Shown one piece after another: positions 1 to 7,847 of a stretch of DNA of 19,970 nucleotides. The notes under the pieces are model-generated. The model was not told the DNA's origin. It worked only from the letters and a program-made list of their open reading frames with translations, and did not search any database. A program made the position numbers and the translations under genes. The stretch's first letter is position 1, and every line of letters begins with the position of its first letter. Source of the DNA: Deltaproteobacteria bacterium (GTDB lineage Bacteria > Desulfobacterota > Desulfuromonadia > Geobacterales > Pseudopelobacteraceae); the NCBI GenBank assembly GCA_016219145.1, contig JACRCG010000198.1, positions 1 to 19,970 on the forward strand, given 5' to 3'.

Positions 1-212
1 ATGATGTCATAGGGTGTATCCACCCCGACATAAAAACCGAGCCGGGAAGGGGTGATAAACAGCGGCGGAACGCTGAACAGGACGGCCGGCGGGGCGGACA
101 CAACCACACGTGGGGCAGGAATACCAAGATTAACATTGACATTAACCTCCGCCTGCGCAGATGAAGCTGCCGTTATGGCGGCTGTTACAAGTACCAACAC
201 TATCTTTTTCAT
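1..212 (-). CDS. Small secreted protein, N-terminal part (runs off left edge)
   Basis: The reverse strand opens with ATG at 212-210, preceded by a near-perfect Shine-Dalgarno sequence AGGAGGTCC at 216-224. About 70 residues are present without a stop before the window edge. The N-terminus is a clear Sec signal peptide: MKK, a hydrophobic stretch IVLVLVTAAITAA, then SSAQA with likely cleavage after AQA. The mature part begins EVNVNVNLGIPAP and is rich in Val and Pro. This start resembles short exported proteins of unknown function that are common in Geobacter relatives and are often followed by aromatic Y/W-rich stretches; that likeness is recalled, not computed. It lies 23 bases downstream of the MerR gene on the same strand, so the two are probably co-transcribed. 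The function is unknown. Confidence 0.75.
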   Translation of the reverse strand, partial: MKKIVLVLVTAAITAASSAQAEVNVNVNLGIPAPRVVVSAPPAVLFSVPPLFITPSRLGFYVGVDTPYDI

Positions 213-235
213 AAAGGACCTCCTTGCTGGTTAGA

Positions 236-634
236 CTACTTGATCAGATTGAACTGATCAACAATTCTTTGACGATAGGCGGTAATATCTTTTTCAAGTG
301 ATTGAAGGGTTGACACCTTCTGTTTGATGCTGGTCAGGTGCATATCCAGGAACTCAATCAGACGGGGCATAATCTTGTCAGGCACCTTGTGCTCCTTGTC
401 AAACAGGATGGCAAGCTCTTTCATTTCCTCCAGAGACAGCCCCAGTTCCTTGACTTTCAGCACAAACTTGAAACGCTTCACATCGGCTTTTTCATAATAC
501 CTGACCCGTCCATCGGTCCGTTTGGGCGGTTCGACCAGCCCCAGCTTTTCATAAAGCCTGATCGTTCTGGTTGTGATTCCGAGCATCTCAGCCAGATCAC
601 TTATCTGCATATGGTCTTCGTTACTTAGCCTCAT
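236..634 (-). CDS. MerR-family transcriptional regulator
   Basis: This is a 132-residue DNA-binding regulator. The winged helix-turn-helix at residues 10-35 (ISDLAEMLGITTRTIRLYEK) and the wing motif GRVRYY at 42-47 are hallmarks of MerR proteins. A long helix around residues 85-125 would form the antiparallel coiled-coil dimer. The protein has no cysteine, so the cysteine-based metal or redox sensing of MerR, CueR or SoxR is excluded, and there is no sizeable ligand domain. The start at 634 is preferred over the internal Met9 because GAGGTGA lies a few bases upstream of it, while Met9 has no good ribosome site. The gene is divergent from the lipid operon starting at 830, and the shared control region carries matching elements in both promoters. 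It could therefore control itself and the lipid operon (inference). The effector is unknown. Confidence 0.9.
   Translation of the reverse strand: MRLSNEDHMQISDLAEMLGITTRTIRLYEKLGLVEPPKRTDGRVRYYEKADVKRFKFVLKVKELGLSLEEMKELAILFDKEHKVPDKIMPRLIEFLDMHLTSIKQKVSTLQSLEKDITAYRQRIVDQFNLIK
240..261 (-). repeat. Perfect 8-bp inverted repeat at the end of the MerR gene
   Basis: TTGATCAG (240-247) and CTGATCAA (254-261) flank a 6-base loop. The repeat falls in the last codons of the MerR gene, just ahead of its stop and of the ribosome site of the downstream secreted-protein gene. No T-run follows, so it is not a classical intrinsic terminator. It could affect coupling or mRNA stability, or simply result from the codons used. 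Confidence 0.5.
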
Positions 635-659
635 ACTTCACCTCAGCGTCAATTAATCT

Positions 660-689
660 CATATAGAACCAGCTGCATTTTTTTGTCAA
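660..689 (-). promoter_or_regulatory. Candidate sigma70 promoter for the MerR unit
   Basis: On the minus strand a consensus -35 box TTGACA (684-689) is followed by an 18-base spacer and TATATG (660-665) as the -10 box, about 25 bases ahead of the MerR start. The spacer contains GCAGCTG (670-676). Spacers of 18-20 bases with the operator inside the spacer are typical of MerR-controlled promoters. The assignment is by eye. Confidence 0.5.
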
Positions 690-694
690 GATTT

Positions 695-722
695 TTGAAG
701 AACGCAGCTGTCTGAATAAAAT
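695..722 (+). promoter_or_regulatory. Candidate promoter for the lipid operon
   Basis: TTGAAG (695-700) and TAAAAT (717-722) are separated by 16 bases and face the acyltransferase gene at 830. The spacer holds GCAGCTG at 704-710, the same heptamer found in the spacer of the opposing promoter. The -10 box matches 5 of 6 consensus positions and the -35 box 4 of 6. The leader transcript would be about 100 bases and would include the inverted repeat at 742-777. Confidence 0.35.
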
Positions 723-741
723 ATTCGTGCGCGGAAACTAT

Positions 742-777
742 GGAGTTTACAGGCATGAGCAACATCGTCTAAACTCC
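742..777 (+). repeat. 8-bp inverted repeat in the leader of the lipid operon
   Basis: GGAGTTTA (742-749) and TAAACTCC (770-777) are exact reverse complements around a 20-base loop, upstream of the ribosome site AAGGGG of the acyltransferase gene. If transcription starts near 729 this is a weak leader hairpin. Alternatively the arms overlap a second weak promoter, TTTACA (746-751) with TCTAAA (768-773), and act as an operator. Neither role is proven. Confidence 0.4.
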
Positions 778-829
778 TGATTATCAGTACGTGACAAAGT
801 TATTGCCCGGCATATGACAAGGGGTACTT

Positions 830-1432
830 ATGGCTGAAATACGTCTGTCCTCTTTTACAATCTTTGTTACTCCCATTCTGAATACGTTTCTACGTTTCAG
901 CTCATTGCTCTATCTGAAGGCAGCCGGATGGCGACTCTCAGGAGACATCCCGGACGCCCGTAAATGCGTCATAATTGCCGCCCCGCACACCAGCAACTGG
1001 GATCTGCCCATGACACTGGCAATTGTTTTCGCCTTCCGGCTCAAGATATATTTTCTCGCAAAACATACCCTGTTTACCCCGCCCTTCGGAATACTTCTGC
1101 GTTGGCTGGGCGGAATTCCGGTCGACAGGAGCAAAGCCAATAATTTTGTTGAGCAGGCGGTCGAGCTGTTTGCGAAGAGCGATGATCTGATATTGCTTGT
1201 GCCTCCGGAAGGAACCCGCAAGCAGGTGCGGACCTGGAAAAGCGGCTTTTATCACATTGCTAACGGCGCAAACGTACCGATTTTACTGGGGTTCATAGAC
1301 TTCAGGCGCAAACTGGCCGGACTTGGCGGCACCTATGTCCCAAGCGGAAATTTTGAAGCTGACCTTTTGAATATTCAGGCTTTTTATGCTGACATAACCG
1401 GCAAGAATCCAAGACTGAACATAAACGGATAG
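830..1432 (+). CDS. Lysophospholipid acyltransferase-family protein (PlsC-like, short)
   Basis: This 200-residue membrane-associated acyltransferase is expected to move an acyl chain from acyl-ACP or acyl-CoA to a lysophospholipid or related acceptor. The catalytic HxxxxD motif is at His53-Asp58 (PHTSNWD) and the acceptor-binding motif is PPEGTRK at 125-131, preceded by the hydrophobic LILLVP. Residues 11-30 are hydrophobic and may anchor the protein at the inner membrane. It is somewhat shorter than typical PlsC proteins (about 240 residues) and lacks a long C-terminal part. AAGGGG lies 6 bases ahead of the ATG. It is the first gene of a tight operon, with the phosphodiesterase starting 5 bases after its stop. 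The exact acceptor cannot be told from the sequence. Housekeeping PlsC is possible, but the context suggests a remodelling role. Confidence 0.88.
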   Translation: MAEIRLSSFTIFVTPILNTFLRFSSLLYLKAAGWRLSGDIPDARKCVIIAAPHTSNWDLPMTLAIVFAFRLKIYFLAKHTLFTPPFGILLRWLGGIPVDRSKANNFVEQAVELFAKSDDLILLVPPEGTRKQVRTWKSGFYHIANGANVPILLGFIDFRRKLAGLGGTYVPSGNFEADLLNIQAFYADITGKNPRLNING

Positions 1433-1437
1433 AGCCA

Positions 1438-2208
1438 ATGGACACGCTGCCTCTCATAATCGGTCATCGCGGCGCTTCAAAGGATGCGCCGGAAAACACG
1501 CTGGAATCCTTCCAACTTGCCTGGGAACAGGGTGCCGATGGGATAGAGGCCGACTTTCGCCTCACTGCGGACAACCAGATCATCTGCATGCACGATGAAA
1601 CCACCGCCCGGACATCGGGAGTAGATCTTGAAATTGCCGATAGCACCCTCGACCGGCTGCGTAGTCTCGACGTCGGCGTCGGGAAGGGGGCCAAGTGGGG
1701 AGGAACCAGGATACCGACACTGCCTGAAGTGCTGGCTGCCGTACCTGATGGCACATGGTTTTTTATTGAAATCAAGAGCGGACCCGAGATTATAGTTCCG
1801 CTGGAAAAAGCCCTGCTGGCATCCGGGGTATCTACCGCACGGATCAGGCTGCTGTCGTTCGATGCCACGCTGGTTGCGGAACTAAAGCGGAGGATGCCCG
1901 GCTGGCGCGCCTGCTGGCTCTGTGATTTTCGGCATTCCCTGCGGCAAAATGTCTGGAGCCCGTCGCATGAAGAAGTGCTGGAGACACTGCGTCTTTCCTC
2001 TGCAGACGGCCTGGCGGGAGCCAACCGGGATTTTCTGGATCATTATCTGGCAAAACAAGTGAAAGATCTGGGCCGGGAGATACATGTCTGGACCGTAGAC
2101 CGTCTGACTGATGCCAGGCGCCTGGCAGCCCTCGGAGTTGATTCGATCATGACTAACCGCCCCGGCTGGCTCCGAAACAAACTGTTTTCAGACAGAGGCG
2201 GTCCATGA
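1438..2208 (+). CDS. Glycerophosphodiester phosphodiesterase
   Basis: This 256-residue GDPD-family TIM-barrel enzyme hydrolyses glycerophosphodiesters to glycerol 3-phosphate and an alcohol. The family signature is complete: HRGA at residues 10-13, PENT at 18-21, the metal ligands Glu37 and Asp39 in the GADGIEADF stretch, His52-Asp53 in MHDETT, Glu111 and Lys113 in FIEIKSG, and HVWTVD near the C-terminus. No signal peptide is present, so it is cytoplasmic like UgpQ rather than periplasmic like GlpQ. It starts 5 bases after the acyltransferase stop and overlaps the next gene by ATGA, so translation is probably coupled. Between two acyltransferases it could recover glycerol 3-phosphate from deacylated lipids (inference). 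Confidence 0.94.
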   Translation: MDTLPLIIGHRGASKDAPENTLESFQLAWEQGADGIEADFRLTADNQIICMHDETTARTSGVDLEIADSTLDRLRSLDVGVGKGAKWGGTRIPTLPEVLAAVPDGTWFFIEIKSGPEIIVPLEKALLASGVSTARIRLLSFDATLVAELKRRMPGWRACWLCDFRHSLRQNVWSPSHEEVLETLRLSSADGLAGANRDFLDHYLAKQVKDLGREIHVWTVDRLTDARRLAALGVDSIMTNRPGWLRNKLFSDRGGP

Positions 2209-4355
2209 ACTACTCCGCCCATCTTGCTACCGGCAAACTGATTGCCTTCATGCAGAATTTCTCCAAAATCAAAGTCAGAACACACGGCCAGGAACTGATT
2301 CCACAGGGGTCCATCATCTTTGTGGTGAACCACTTCACCCGAATCGAGACCCTGCTGCTGCCCTACCACCTCTACAGCCACACCCATGTGCCGGTCTGGT
2401 CGCTGGCTGACCAATCCTTGTTCGAAGGTCCGCTGAGCGGTTTTCTTGAAAAAGTCGGGGCAATTTCTACAAAAAATCCTGATCGTGACCGCCTGATTGT
2501 AAAAACACTTCTGACCGGCGAAGCGCACTGGATCATTTTTCCTGAGGGGCGCATGGTCAAGGACAAGCAGGCCGCCAGCAGGCCCTCCTTCTTAGGACTG
2601 AGTCGCAGCGGACAACGCAAGGCACATACCGGGGCCGCGAATCTGGCACTTCGCACCGAATTTTATAGAAAACGACTGAATTACCTGCTTACAGAAAACC
2701 CTGTTGAAGCTGAACGTCTGATGAACCTGTTTCAGATTGAAAACATGATGCCGATCCTGACCGAAACGACCTGGATTGTTCCGATCAACCTGACCTATTA
2801 TCCGCTCAGAACAAGGGAGAATGTCCTCAGTACGCTGGCTCACCGCTTTGCCGGAAACATATCCGACCGGCTGAGGGAAGAGCTGCTGACCGAGGGGACC
2901 ATGTTTTTTGAAGGGGTCGATATCGACATCCGCTTCGGTCAGCCTATCCCGGCTTCAGAGTCACTCGTCGCTCCCCAGATCAAACGGGATATATTTTCCC
3001 TGAGACAGATCAATTTTGACGATGAACTGCCGTCTCTTCAGACATTGCGGCATGAGTCCTCCAGGCTGATGTATCGCTTTATGGCAGACATTTACAATAT
3101 GACCACGGTTAATCACGATCATCTTTTTGCTTCTCTGCTCAGGGCTCTGCCTTTCAATAAAATCTCGGAGGCTGACTTCAGGCGGCGTGTTTTTCTGCTG
3201 ACCGATCTTGTGCCGGACAAAACGCTGGTCTTTTGCCATCAAAGCCTGGAAGTCGCCCAGGTTGCCCTGCTGACGGATGATCGCTACAGGAAATACCGGG
3301 ATTTTCTGGAGCTGGCTCGTGAAACCGGGGTTCTCCGTTGTGAAAATGGTTTTTTACTCAGAATTTCAGCCAACTTTTATGCCACACGAGAATTTCATCG
3401 GGTACGAATTGACAACCCGCTTGGTGTGGCAGCCAATGAAGTCAGGCCGCTTGCCGCTCTTCAGCGCCGGGTGCGGCTTCTGGCGTGGCTGCCGGAAATG
3501 CTTGTACGCCATCAGGTTGCCGATGTCCTGAAGCGCCAGGCTGACGACCAGTTCGAATCCGACTATTCCGGCTTCCAGCGCACGGGCGAATCAAAGGAAC
3601 GTGCTGTCGGCGCGCCGTTTCTGCTGAAGGGGCGATCACGACGGCTCGGTATAGTTCTTGTGCACGGTTTTCTGGCAGCGCCGCGTGAAATACTGGAACT
3701 TGCAACCTGTCTGAATGAAGGGGGATTCTGGGTTTATTGCGTCCGTCTCAGAGGGCATGGAACCTCTCCGGAAGACCTTGCCACACGTGGCATAAGCGAC
3801 TGGATTGAATCGGTCGATCTCGGTTTTGCAATGATGAATGCCATCTGCAGACGCGTTGTAGTAGGCGGCTTTTCTTTCGGAGGCGGCCTGGCACTGGACG
3901 CAGCCGCCCGAATAGCTGATATTGCCGGTGTTTTTGCGGTCTCTCCGCCGTTTGGCCTGCAGCACGCATCTTCCCGTTTCGCTTCAACCCTGTCAACCTG
4001 GAACAAAATCATGGACAAAGTGCACCTCCACGATGCGACCATGGAATACGTCGATAACGTCCCGGAACGCCCGCAGATCAACTATTCGCGGATTCCGGTT
4101 GTTGCCCTGAATGAGCTGGAGCGCTTTATGGAGGGGCTGAAATTACGACTGGCAGCTGTTACTGTGCCGACTCTGATTGTGCAGGCCCAAGGTGATCCGG
4201 TTGTCAACCCGGAAGAGACCGGACTGATGTTTCACAGCATCGGGGCGAAAGAGAAATCGTATCTGCCCCTGGATTTCAATCGCCACGGCATTTTGGCCGG
4301 CGAAGGATCTGAAAGCGTACATGCGGCGATCCTGGAATTTATCAGCAAATTGTGA
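2205..4355 (+). CDS. Acyltransferase and alpha/beta-hydrolase fusion protein
   Basis: This 716-residue protein has two enzyme parts. Residues 20-250 form a PlsC-like acyltransferase with NHFTRIE (His43; the usual HxxxxD aspartate is replaced by Glu48) and FPEGR at 112-116. Residues 250-470 resemble the C-terminal extension of bacterial glycerol-phosphate acyltransferases only vaguely and remain unassigned. Residues 478-716 are an alpha/beta hydrolase: oxyanion motif VHGF at 486-489, RLRGHGTS at 514-521, nucleophile elbow GFSFGG with Ser557, and likely Asp664 (QGDPVV) and His694 (NRHG) completing the triad, as in monoglyceride lipase or carboxylesterase relatives. The gene starts inside the ATGA overlap with the phosphodiesterase gene. 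The pairing of an acyl-adding with an acyl-removing domain suggests lipid remodelling or transacylation (inference). No signal peptide is seen. Confidence 0.88.
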   Translation: MNYSAHLATGKLIAFMQNFSKIKVRTHGQELIPQGSIIFVVNHFTRIETLLLPYHLYSHTHVPVWSLADQSLFEGPLSGFLEKVGAISTKNPDRDRLIVKTLLTGEAHWIIFPEGRMVKDKQAASRPSFLGLSRSGQRKAHTGAANLALRTEFYRKRLNYLLTENPVEAERLMNLFQIENMMPILTETTWIVPINLTYYPLRTRENVLSTLAHRFAGNISDRLREELLTEGTMFFEGVDIDIRFGQPIPASESLVAPQIKRDIFSLRQINFDDELPSLQTLRHESSRLMYRFMADIYNMTTVNHDHLFASLLRALPFNKISEADFRRRVFLLTDLVPDKTLVFCHQSLEVAQVALLTDDRYRKYRDFLELARETGVLRCENGFLLRISANFYATREFHRVRIDNPLGVAANEVRPLAALQRRVRLLAWLPEMLVRHQVADVLKRQADDQFESDYSGFQRTGESKERAVGAPFLLKGRSRRLGIVLVHGFLAAPREILELATCLNEGGFWVYCVRLRGHGTSPEDLATRGISDWIESVDLGFAMMNAICRRVVVGGFSFGGGLALDAAARIADIAGVFAVSPPFGLQHASSRFASTLSTWNKIMDKVHLHDATMEYVDNVPERPQINYSRIPVVALNELERFMEGLKLRLAAVTVPTLIVQAQGDPVVNPEETGLMFHSIGAKEKSYLPLDFNRHGILAGEGSESVHAAILEFISKL

Positions 4356-4389
4356 TTCTGCTTACTGATCGGAGCACTTCAGGCATGTT

Positions 4390-5343
4390 TCAGTTTTTCC
4401 ACCCTTTGCAACGCGCATCAGCTTCATCGTTTTCTACCCCGCTGAGGATCTCCATATAAGCTGCATACCGCTCCGCCGTAATCTGTCCCTGTTCCAGAAG
4501 CCTTGTCACAGCGCATCCGGGTTCGGAGCGATGGCGGCAGTCGCTGAAGCGGCAGGTCGCCTCGGAGTGTTTCTCAAAACCGGGAAAGTGAGCCGCAAGC
4601 TCCTCCACCGAAATATCAACCAGCCCGAAATCCCTGAAACCAGGAGTATCGACCAGCTCACCGCCGCCTGACAGGGCGTGCAGAGTGGAGACAGTCGTTG
4701 TGTGCCGCCCCAACCCCTTATAGTCGCTGAGTTCGCCCACCTTGAGGTTTATCTCGGGGCAGAGAGCGTTCAGCAGAGAGCTTTTCCCGACACCGGTGGT
4801 GCCGATAAAAGCCCCGCGATGGCCTCTACTCAAAAACTCCTGCAGAAGGTCAAGACCGGTTCGTTTGATTGAACTGACCGAAAAAACAGGAAGCGACCCT
4901 TCATAGATGTTGCGAATACCGGACAGCAACTCGGCGGTGCCCTCCAGATCACTCTTGTTCACGACCACAAACGGCAGCATTCCGGCCGATCTGGCGGCGA
5001 CAATCGCCCTGTCGGCAAATCCGGACGGCGACCCGGACGCTACGACAATCCCCAGAACATCCAGATTTGCAGCCACCAGATGAATACCGCCCCGGGCATC
5101 GCGCCGACGCAATTCAGTTCTGCGCTCAAGACGTCTCATTACCTCACCGGACACGACCACCCCATCGCCTACAACATGCCCGGAATTTCGCTTGACACGC
5201 ACCATGCGGCGTTCCCCGCCCTCGAACAGCACCTCGACGGCAACACCGTGATGAGCGACAACCAGCCCTTCAAACGCCTGGTCGAGAGAAGAAATTTTCG
5301 GAGGAATAAAGGGGCGACGGGTTTTATTGCGTTCAATTTTCAA
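4390..5343 (-). CDS. rsgA: Ribosome small-subunit-dependent GTPase A
   Basis: RsgA (YjeQ) is a circularly permuted GTPase that checks late 30S ribosome assembly. The 317-residue protein shows the permuted order G4 NKSD (129-132), G1 GTTGVGKS (181-188) and G3 DTPG (232-235). An N-terminal OB-fold region (about 25-90) precedes these, and the C-terminal zinc knuckle has Cys264, Cys269, His271 and Cys277. Family length and all key residues are intact. The ATG overlaps the stop of the acetyltransferase gene by 4 bases (ATGA), so it is translated from the same message. It is the last gene of the long minus-strand run and converges with the lipid operon, whose stop is 34 bases away. A housekeeping gene at the end of a surface-export locus is notable but probably only reflects gene order. 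Confidence 0.97.
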   Translation of the reverse strand: MKIERNKTRRPFIPPKISSLDQAFEGLVVAHHGVAVEVLFEGGERRMVRVKRNSGHVVGDGVVVSGEVMRRLERRTELRRRDARGGIHLVAANLDVLGIVVASGSPSGFADRAIVAARSAGMLPFVVVNKSDLEGTAELLSGIRNIYEGSLPVFSVSSIKRTGLDLLQEFLSRGHRGAFIGTTGVGKSSLLNALCPEINLKVGELSDYKGLGRHTTTVSTLHALSGGGELVDTPGFRDFGLVDISVEELAAHFPGFEKHSEATCRFSDCRHRSEPGCAVTRLLEQGQITAERYAAYMEILSGVENDEADARCKGWKN

Positions 5344-6008
5344 GCGGGAATTCCCTTTTTATCGGAGGATATACTTTTTCTCGCCATTTCACTTCTCCTG
5401 GCCGGATTTCCGATCAGAACACTGTCAGGCGGCGCGTCCTTGAAGCAGGCAGCACCCGCTGCTACAAAAGAGTTACTGCCGATTGTTATCCTGGGAACCA
5501 GCGACGAGTTTGCACCGATTAAACAGCCTGAACCGACTCTGGTATATCCGCCAATCCATGCTCCGGGCAAAAGCACACTCCCATCGCCGATAATTGTGTC
5601 GTGCGCCACGACAACGGAATGCATCACCAGCACATCTTCAAGCAGTTCGGCGGCAGGACCGATTACAGAAAAACATCCCACCAGACAGCCTGGCGCCACT
5701 TTGGTGCCAGCAGCCACTTGCGCCGTATGATGTATGAACGGGTCCATAGGCAGCAGACCCGCTTTAAGGGCGTCCTGACGGGCCTTTTGCCTGTGGGAGG
5801 AGTCCAAAACCCCCAGAGCATAGTGTGACGCAACTCTGCGCGCCTCATTCCAGTTCGTGAAGACCGGCAATCCCTCAACCGGGGTTTCCGGAAAGCCGGG
5901 GTCTATAAACGTTCCAACGAAGAAATCCCGTCCGCATATACCAACCAGGTCGCGAGCCAACGCTCCCGAGCCGATAAGGATAATTTTCCGGGAAAGATTA
6001 TCCGGCAT
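5340..6008 (-). CDS. PglD/NeuD-like sugar O- or N-acyltransferase (left-handed beta-helix)
   Basis: The 222-residue protein has an N-terminal Rossmann-like part (IILIGSGALARDL at about residues 9-21) and a C-terminal hexapeptide-repeat beta-helix (about 90-200). This is the layout of PglD and NeuD sugar acetyltransferases, which use acetyl-CoA. His136 in VVVAHDTIIG sits where the PglD catalytic histidine lies. The end VLIGNPAR is typical of the family. The ATG at 6008 is chosen because GGAG lies 9 bases ahead. A TTG start five codons upstream would use that GGAG as its second codon and has no ribosome site. The gene follows the OGT-like gene by about 36 bases and overlaps rsgA by 4. It could acetylate a sugar used in glycan or glycoprotein synthesis, but the substrate is unknown. 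Confidence 0.85.
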   Translation of the reverse strand: MPDNLSRKIILIGSGALARDLVGICGRDFFVGTFIDPGFPETPVEGLPVFTNWNEARRVASHYALGVLDSSHRQKARQDALKAGLLPMDPFIHHTAQVAAGTKVAPGCLVGCFSVIGPAAELLEDVLVMHSVVVAHDTIIGDGSVLLPGAWIGGYTRVGSGCLIGANSSLVPRITIGSNSFVAAGAACFKDAPPDSVLIGNPARRSEMARKSISSDKKGIPA

Positions 6009-6044
6009 GATTAAGTTCTCCAATCTGTCTGATAATAGTTATTT

Positions 6045-7823
6045 TCACGTCTGGGGCAGCACCACGTCAAAACTGGCAGGTTCAAGCCCGTCGCATCTGC
6101 GACACCACATGATCCGTACGGCCCTTTCAAAGGCCCTGTTCAATATTTTCTGCTTCATAAGTGGCAGATCAAGCATCCGCTCACGCAATCCCGAACGTAT
6201 TACGGCTAGTTCATGTATTTTATTTGTCCAACCTAATGCCTGCTCAAGAAACATTGCCGGAGAATCTGTAACAAACCCGGGAATCCCGATCTGGTTCATC
6301 ATGGCTGCGCCCTGAAGCGACGGCATGGTTTTGCCGGACATAGTCAGCACCGGCACTCCCATCCAGGCCGCATGGGCCGTGGTAGTGCCTCCTGCGTAAG
6401 GGAACGTATCCAAGATCAGATCTACATTATTATGCAATTCAAGGTATTCATACATAGGTACGCAAGGATGAAAGTCGAGGCGTTCCTCTGAAATCCCGTA
6501 CTGTTTAAATCTTTCAAGCAGAACAATGCGCCGCTGTTCCGAAGCATTACCCAGAAGCATTCGCGATCTGGGGACAGAATTCAGCACCCGGCACCATAAT
6601 GAAATGACGCCCTCCCCCAGTTTTGCCGTCCGATGAAAACTTCCGAATGTAAAGTAGCCGTTTTTCATGGCAGGTAATGGTTTGACCGGAGGAGAGTGCG
6701 GAAACGGCTCAAAAGAGACGGCCGAAGGGAGTCTTACGATTTTTTCCGTAAAAAAATCATCCAGCAAGCCCTTCGGGGCGAGGCTATGATCTGCGATAAA
6801 ATAATCCATTGCCTTCAACCCGGATGTGCCGGGATACCCGAGCCAACTGACCTGGATAGGAGCCGGTTTACGGGCAAAGACCAGCAGACGGTTACGGGCG
6901 GTATGTCCTGACAGATCAAAGAGAATATCAATGCTGTCGCTGTGAATTTCCGCTGCCAGGGCTTCGTCGCTCATGTTGAAAACGGAGCGCCATCTGTTCG
7001 CCAGCGACTTGAGGCGTTCAGTTACTGAATCTTCGACGTGATAGTTGTAATAGACCCATATTTCTATCTGCTCCGGATCCAGGTCGGCCCATAATGGTTC
7101 AAGAAAATAGGCAACAGCATGGTTCCAGAGATCTCCCGAAATAAAACCTAATCGAAGCCGGCGCTGAGGCTCCTGAGCGACCTGCCTCCCGAAAGAATAA
7201 GTCGGCAGATTGCCAAAGTAGTTGCCAAATCTGCAATGTCCGGCAAAAAGCTCTTCCGGACTGACTAGTTCCATGTGGCTTAGACAAAAGAGGAGGTTAC
7301 TGTAGGTTCGCGGATAATCCGGTTTGATGGAGAGTGATTTTTCAAAATTCTCAACAGCCGCAGCATACTCACCGATATCTTTCAGTGCGCAACCCAGGTT
7401 GCTGTAGGTCTCCGCAAACGGCTTGAGCTTTATTGCCGTGCGAAAGCACTCGATAGCCTCGTTGACCTTACCCTGAACCTGCAACAGAATCCCGAGTTTG
7501 GCGTGTGCTTCCTCATTATCGGGTTCAAGAAGAATTGCAGTCCGGTAGTTGTCTTCCGCTGCAAGGTAATCCCCAAGGCTGTTGTACGCATTTCCCAGGC
7601 TGCAATGCATCCTGCCGTTGGGGCAAACGTCAACCGCCTTTCTGATCAGGTTGGCCGCGATGGCGCACTGCCCTTCACGCTGTGCAATAATCCCCAGAAG
7701 ATGCAACGTATCCGCATGCTCCGGCGTCCGTTCAAGAATACGGTAAAACAAACTCTTTGCTTTTTGAATATTGCCGGATTGAAGATACGCCAGCGCTGTC
7801 GAAAACAGTTCAGAAGTTAGCAT
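6045..7823 (-). CDS. TPR-containing O-GlcNAc-transferase-like glycosyltransferase (GT41)
   Basis: The 592-residue protein starts with about five TPR units (residues 3-170), followed by the two-lobed GT41 catalytic region (about 222-570) of the OGT/SPINDLY family. Visible landmarks are LGFISGDLWNH (His235 matches the conserved active-site histidine of OGT), RKPAPIQVSWLGYPGTSG at 318-335, FTFGSFHRTAKL with Lys401 at the UDP-binding lysine position, and LDTFPYAGGTTTAHAAWMGVP at 471-491. OGT enzymes move a sugar from a nucleotide sugar to Ser/Thr of proteins, with the TPRs binding the substrate. There is no signal peptide, so it acts in the cytoplasm. It lies in the same run as a giant Ser/Thr-rich surface protein and its apparent export genes, making that protein a candidate substrate (inference). 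The ribosome site is weak (AAAGAG). Confidence 0.9.
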   Translation of the reverse strand: MLTSELFSTALAYLQSGNIQKAKSLFYRILERTPEHADTLHLLGIIAQREGQCAIAANLIRKAVDVCPNGRMHCSLGNAYNSLGDYLAAEDNYRTAILLEPDNEEAHAKLGILLQVQGKVNEAIECFRTAIKLKPFAETYSNLGCALKDIGEYAAAVENFEKSLSIKPDYPRTYSNLLFCLSHMELVSPEELFAGHCRFGNYFGNLPTYSFGRQVAQEPQRRLRLGFISGDLWNHAVAYFLEPLWADLDPEQIEIWVYYNYHVEDSVTERLKSLANRWRSVFNMSDEALAAEIHSDSIDILFDLSGHTARNRLLVFARKPAPIQVSWLGYPGTSGLKAMDYFIADHSLAPKGLLDDFFTEKIVRLPSAVSFEPFPHSPPVKPLPAMKNGYFTFGSFHRTAKLGEGVISLWCRVLNSVPRSRMLLGNASEQRRIVLLERFKQYGISEERLDFHPCVPMYEYLELHNNVDLILDTFPYAGGTTTAHAAWMGVPVLTMSGKTMPSLQGAAMMNQIGIPGFVTDSPAMFLEQALGWTNKIHELAVIRSGLRERMLDLPLMKQKILNRAFERAVRIMWCRRCDGLEPASFDVVLPQT

Positions 7824-7847
7824 TGCAGCTTTCTCTTTAAAGCTCGA

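Noticed and set aside
52..234. 60-codon open frame on the plus strand at the left edge
   Set aside because: The opposite strand has an excellent ribosome site and a signal peptide, so the minus-strand gene is the real one.
4356..4389. Possible bidirectional terminator between the convergent lipid operon and rsgA
   Set aside because: The 34-base gap has only a 4-base inverted match (CTGA/TCAG) and no strong stem followed by a T-run.
5080..5730. 216-codon open frame on the plus strand
   Set aside because: It lies opposite rsgA and the acetyltransferase gene, both with full family motifs, and its translation is low-complexity and resembles no family. It is a shadow frame.
6009..6023. TTG start adding five residues to the acetyltransferase
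   Set aside because: The GGAG that serves as ribosome site for the ATG at 6008 would lie inside the coding part, and no ribosome site precedes the TTG.
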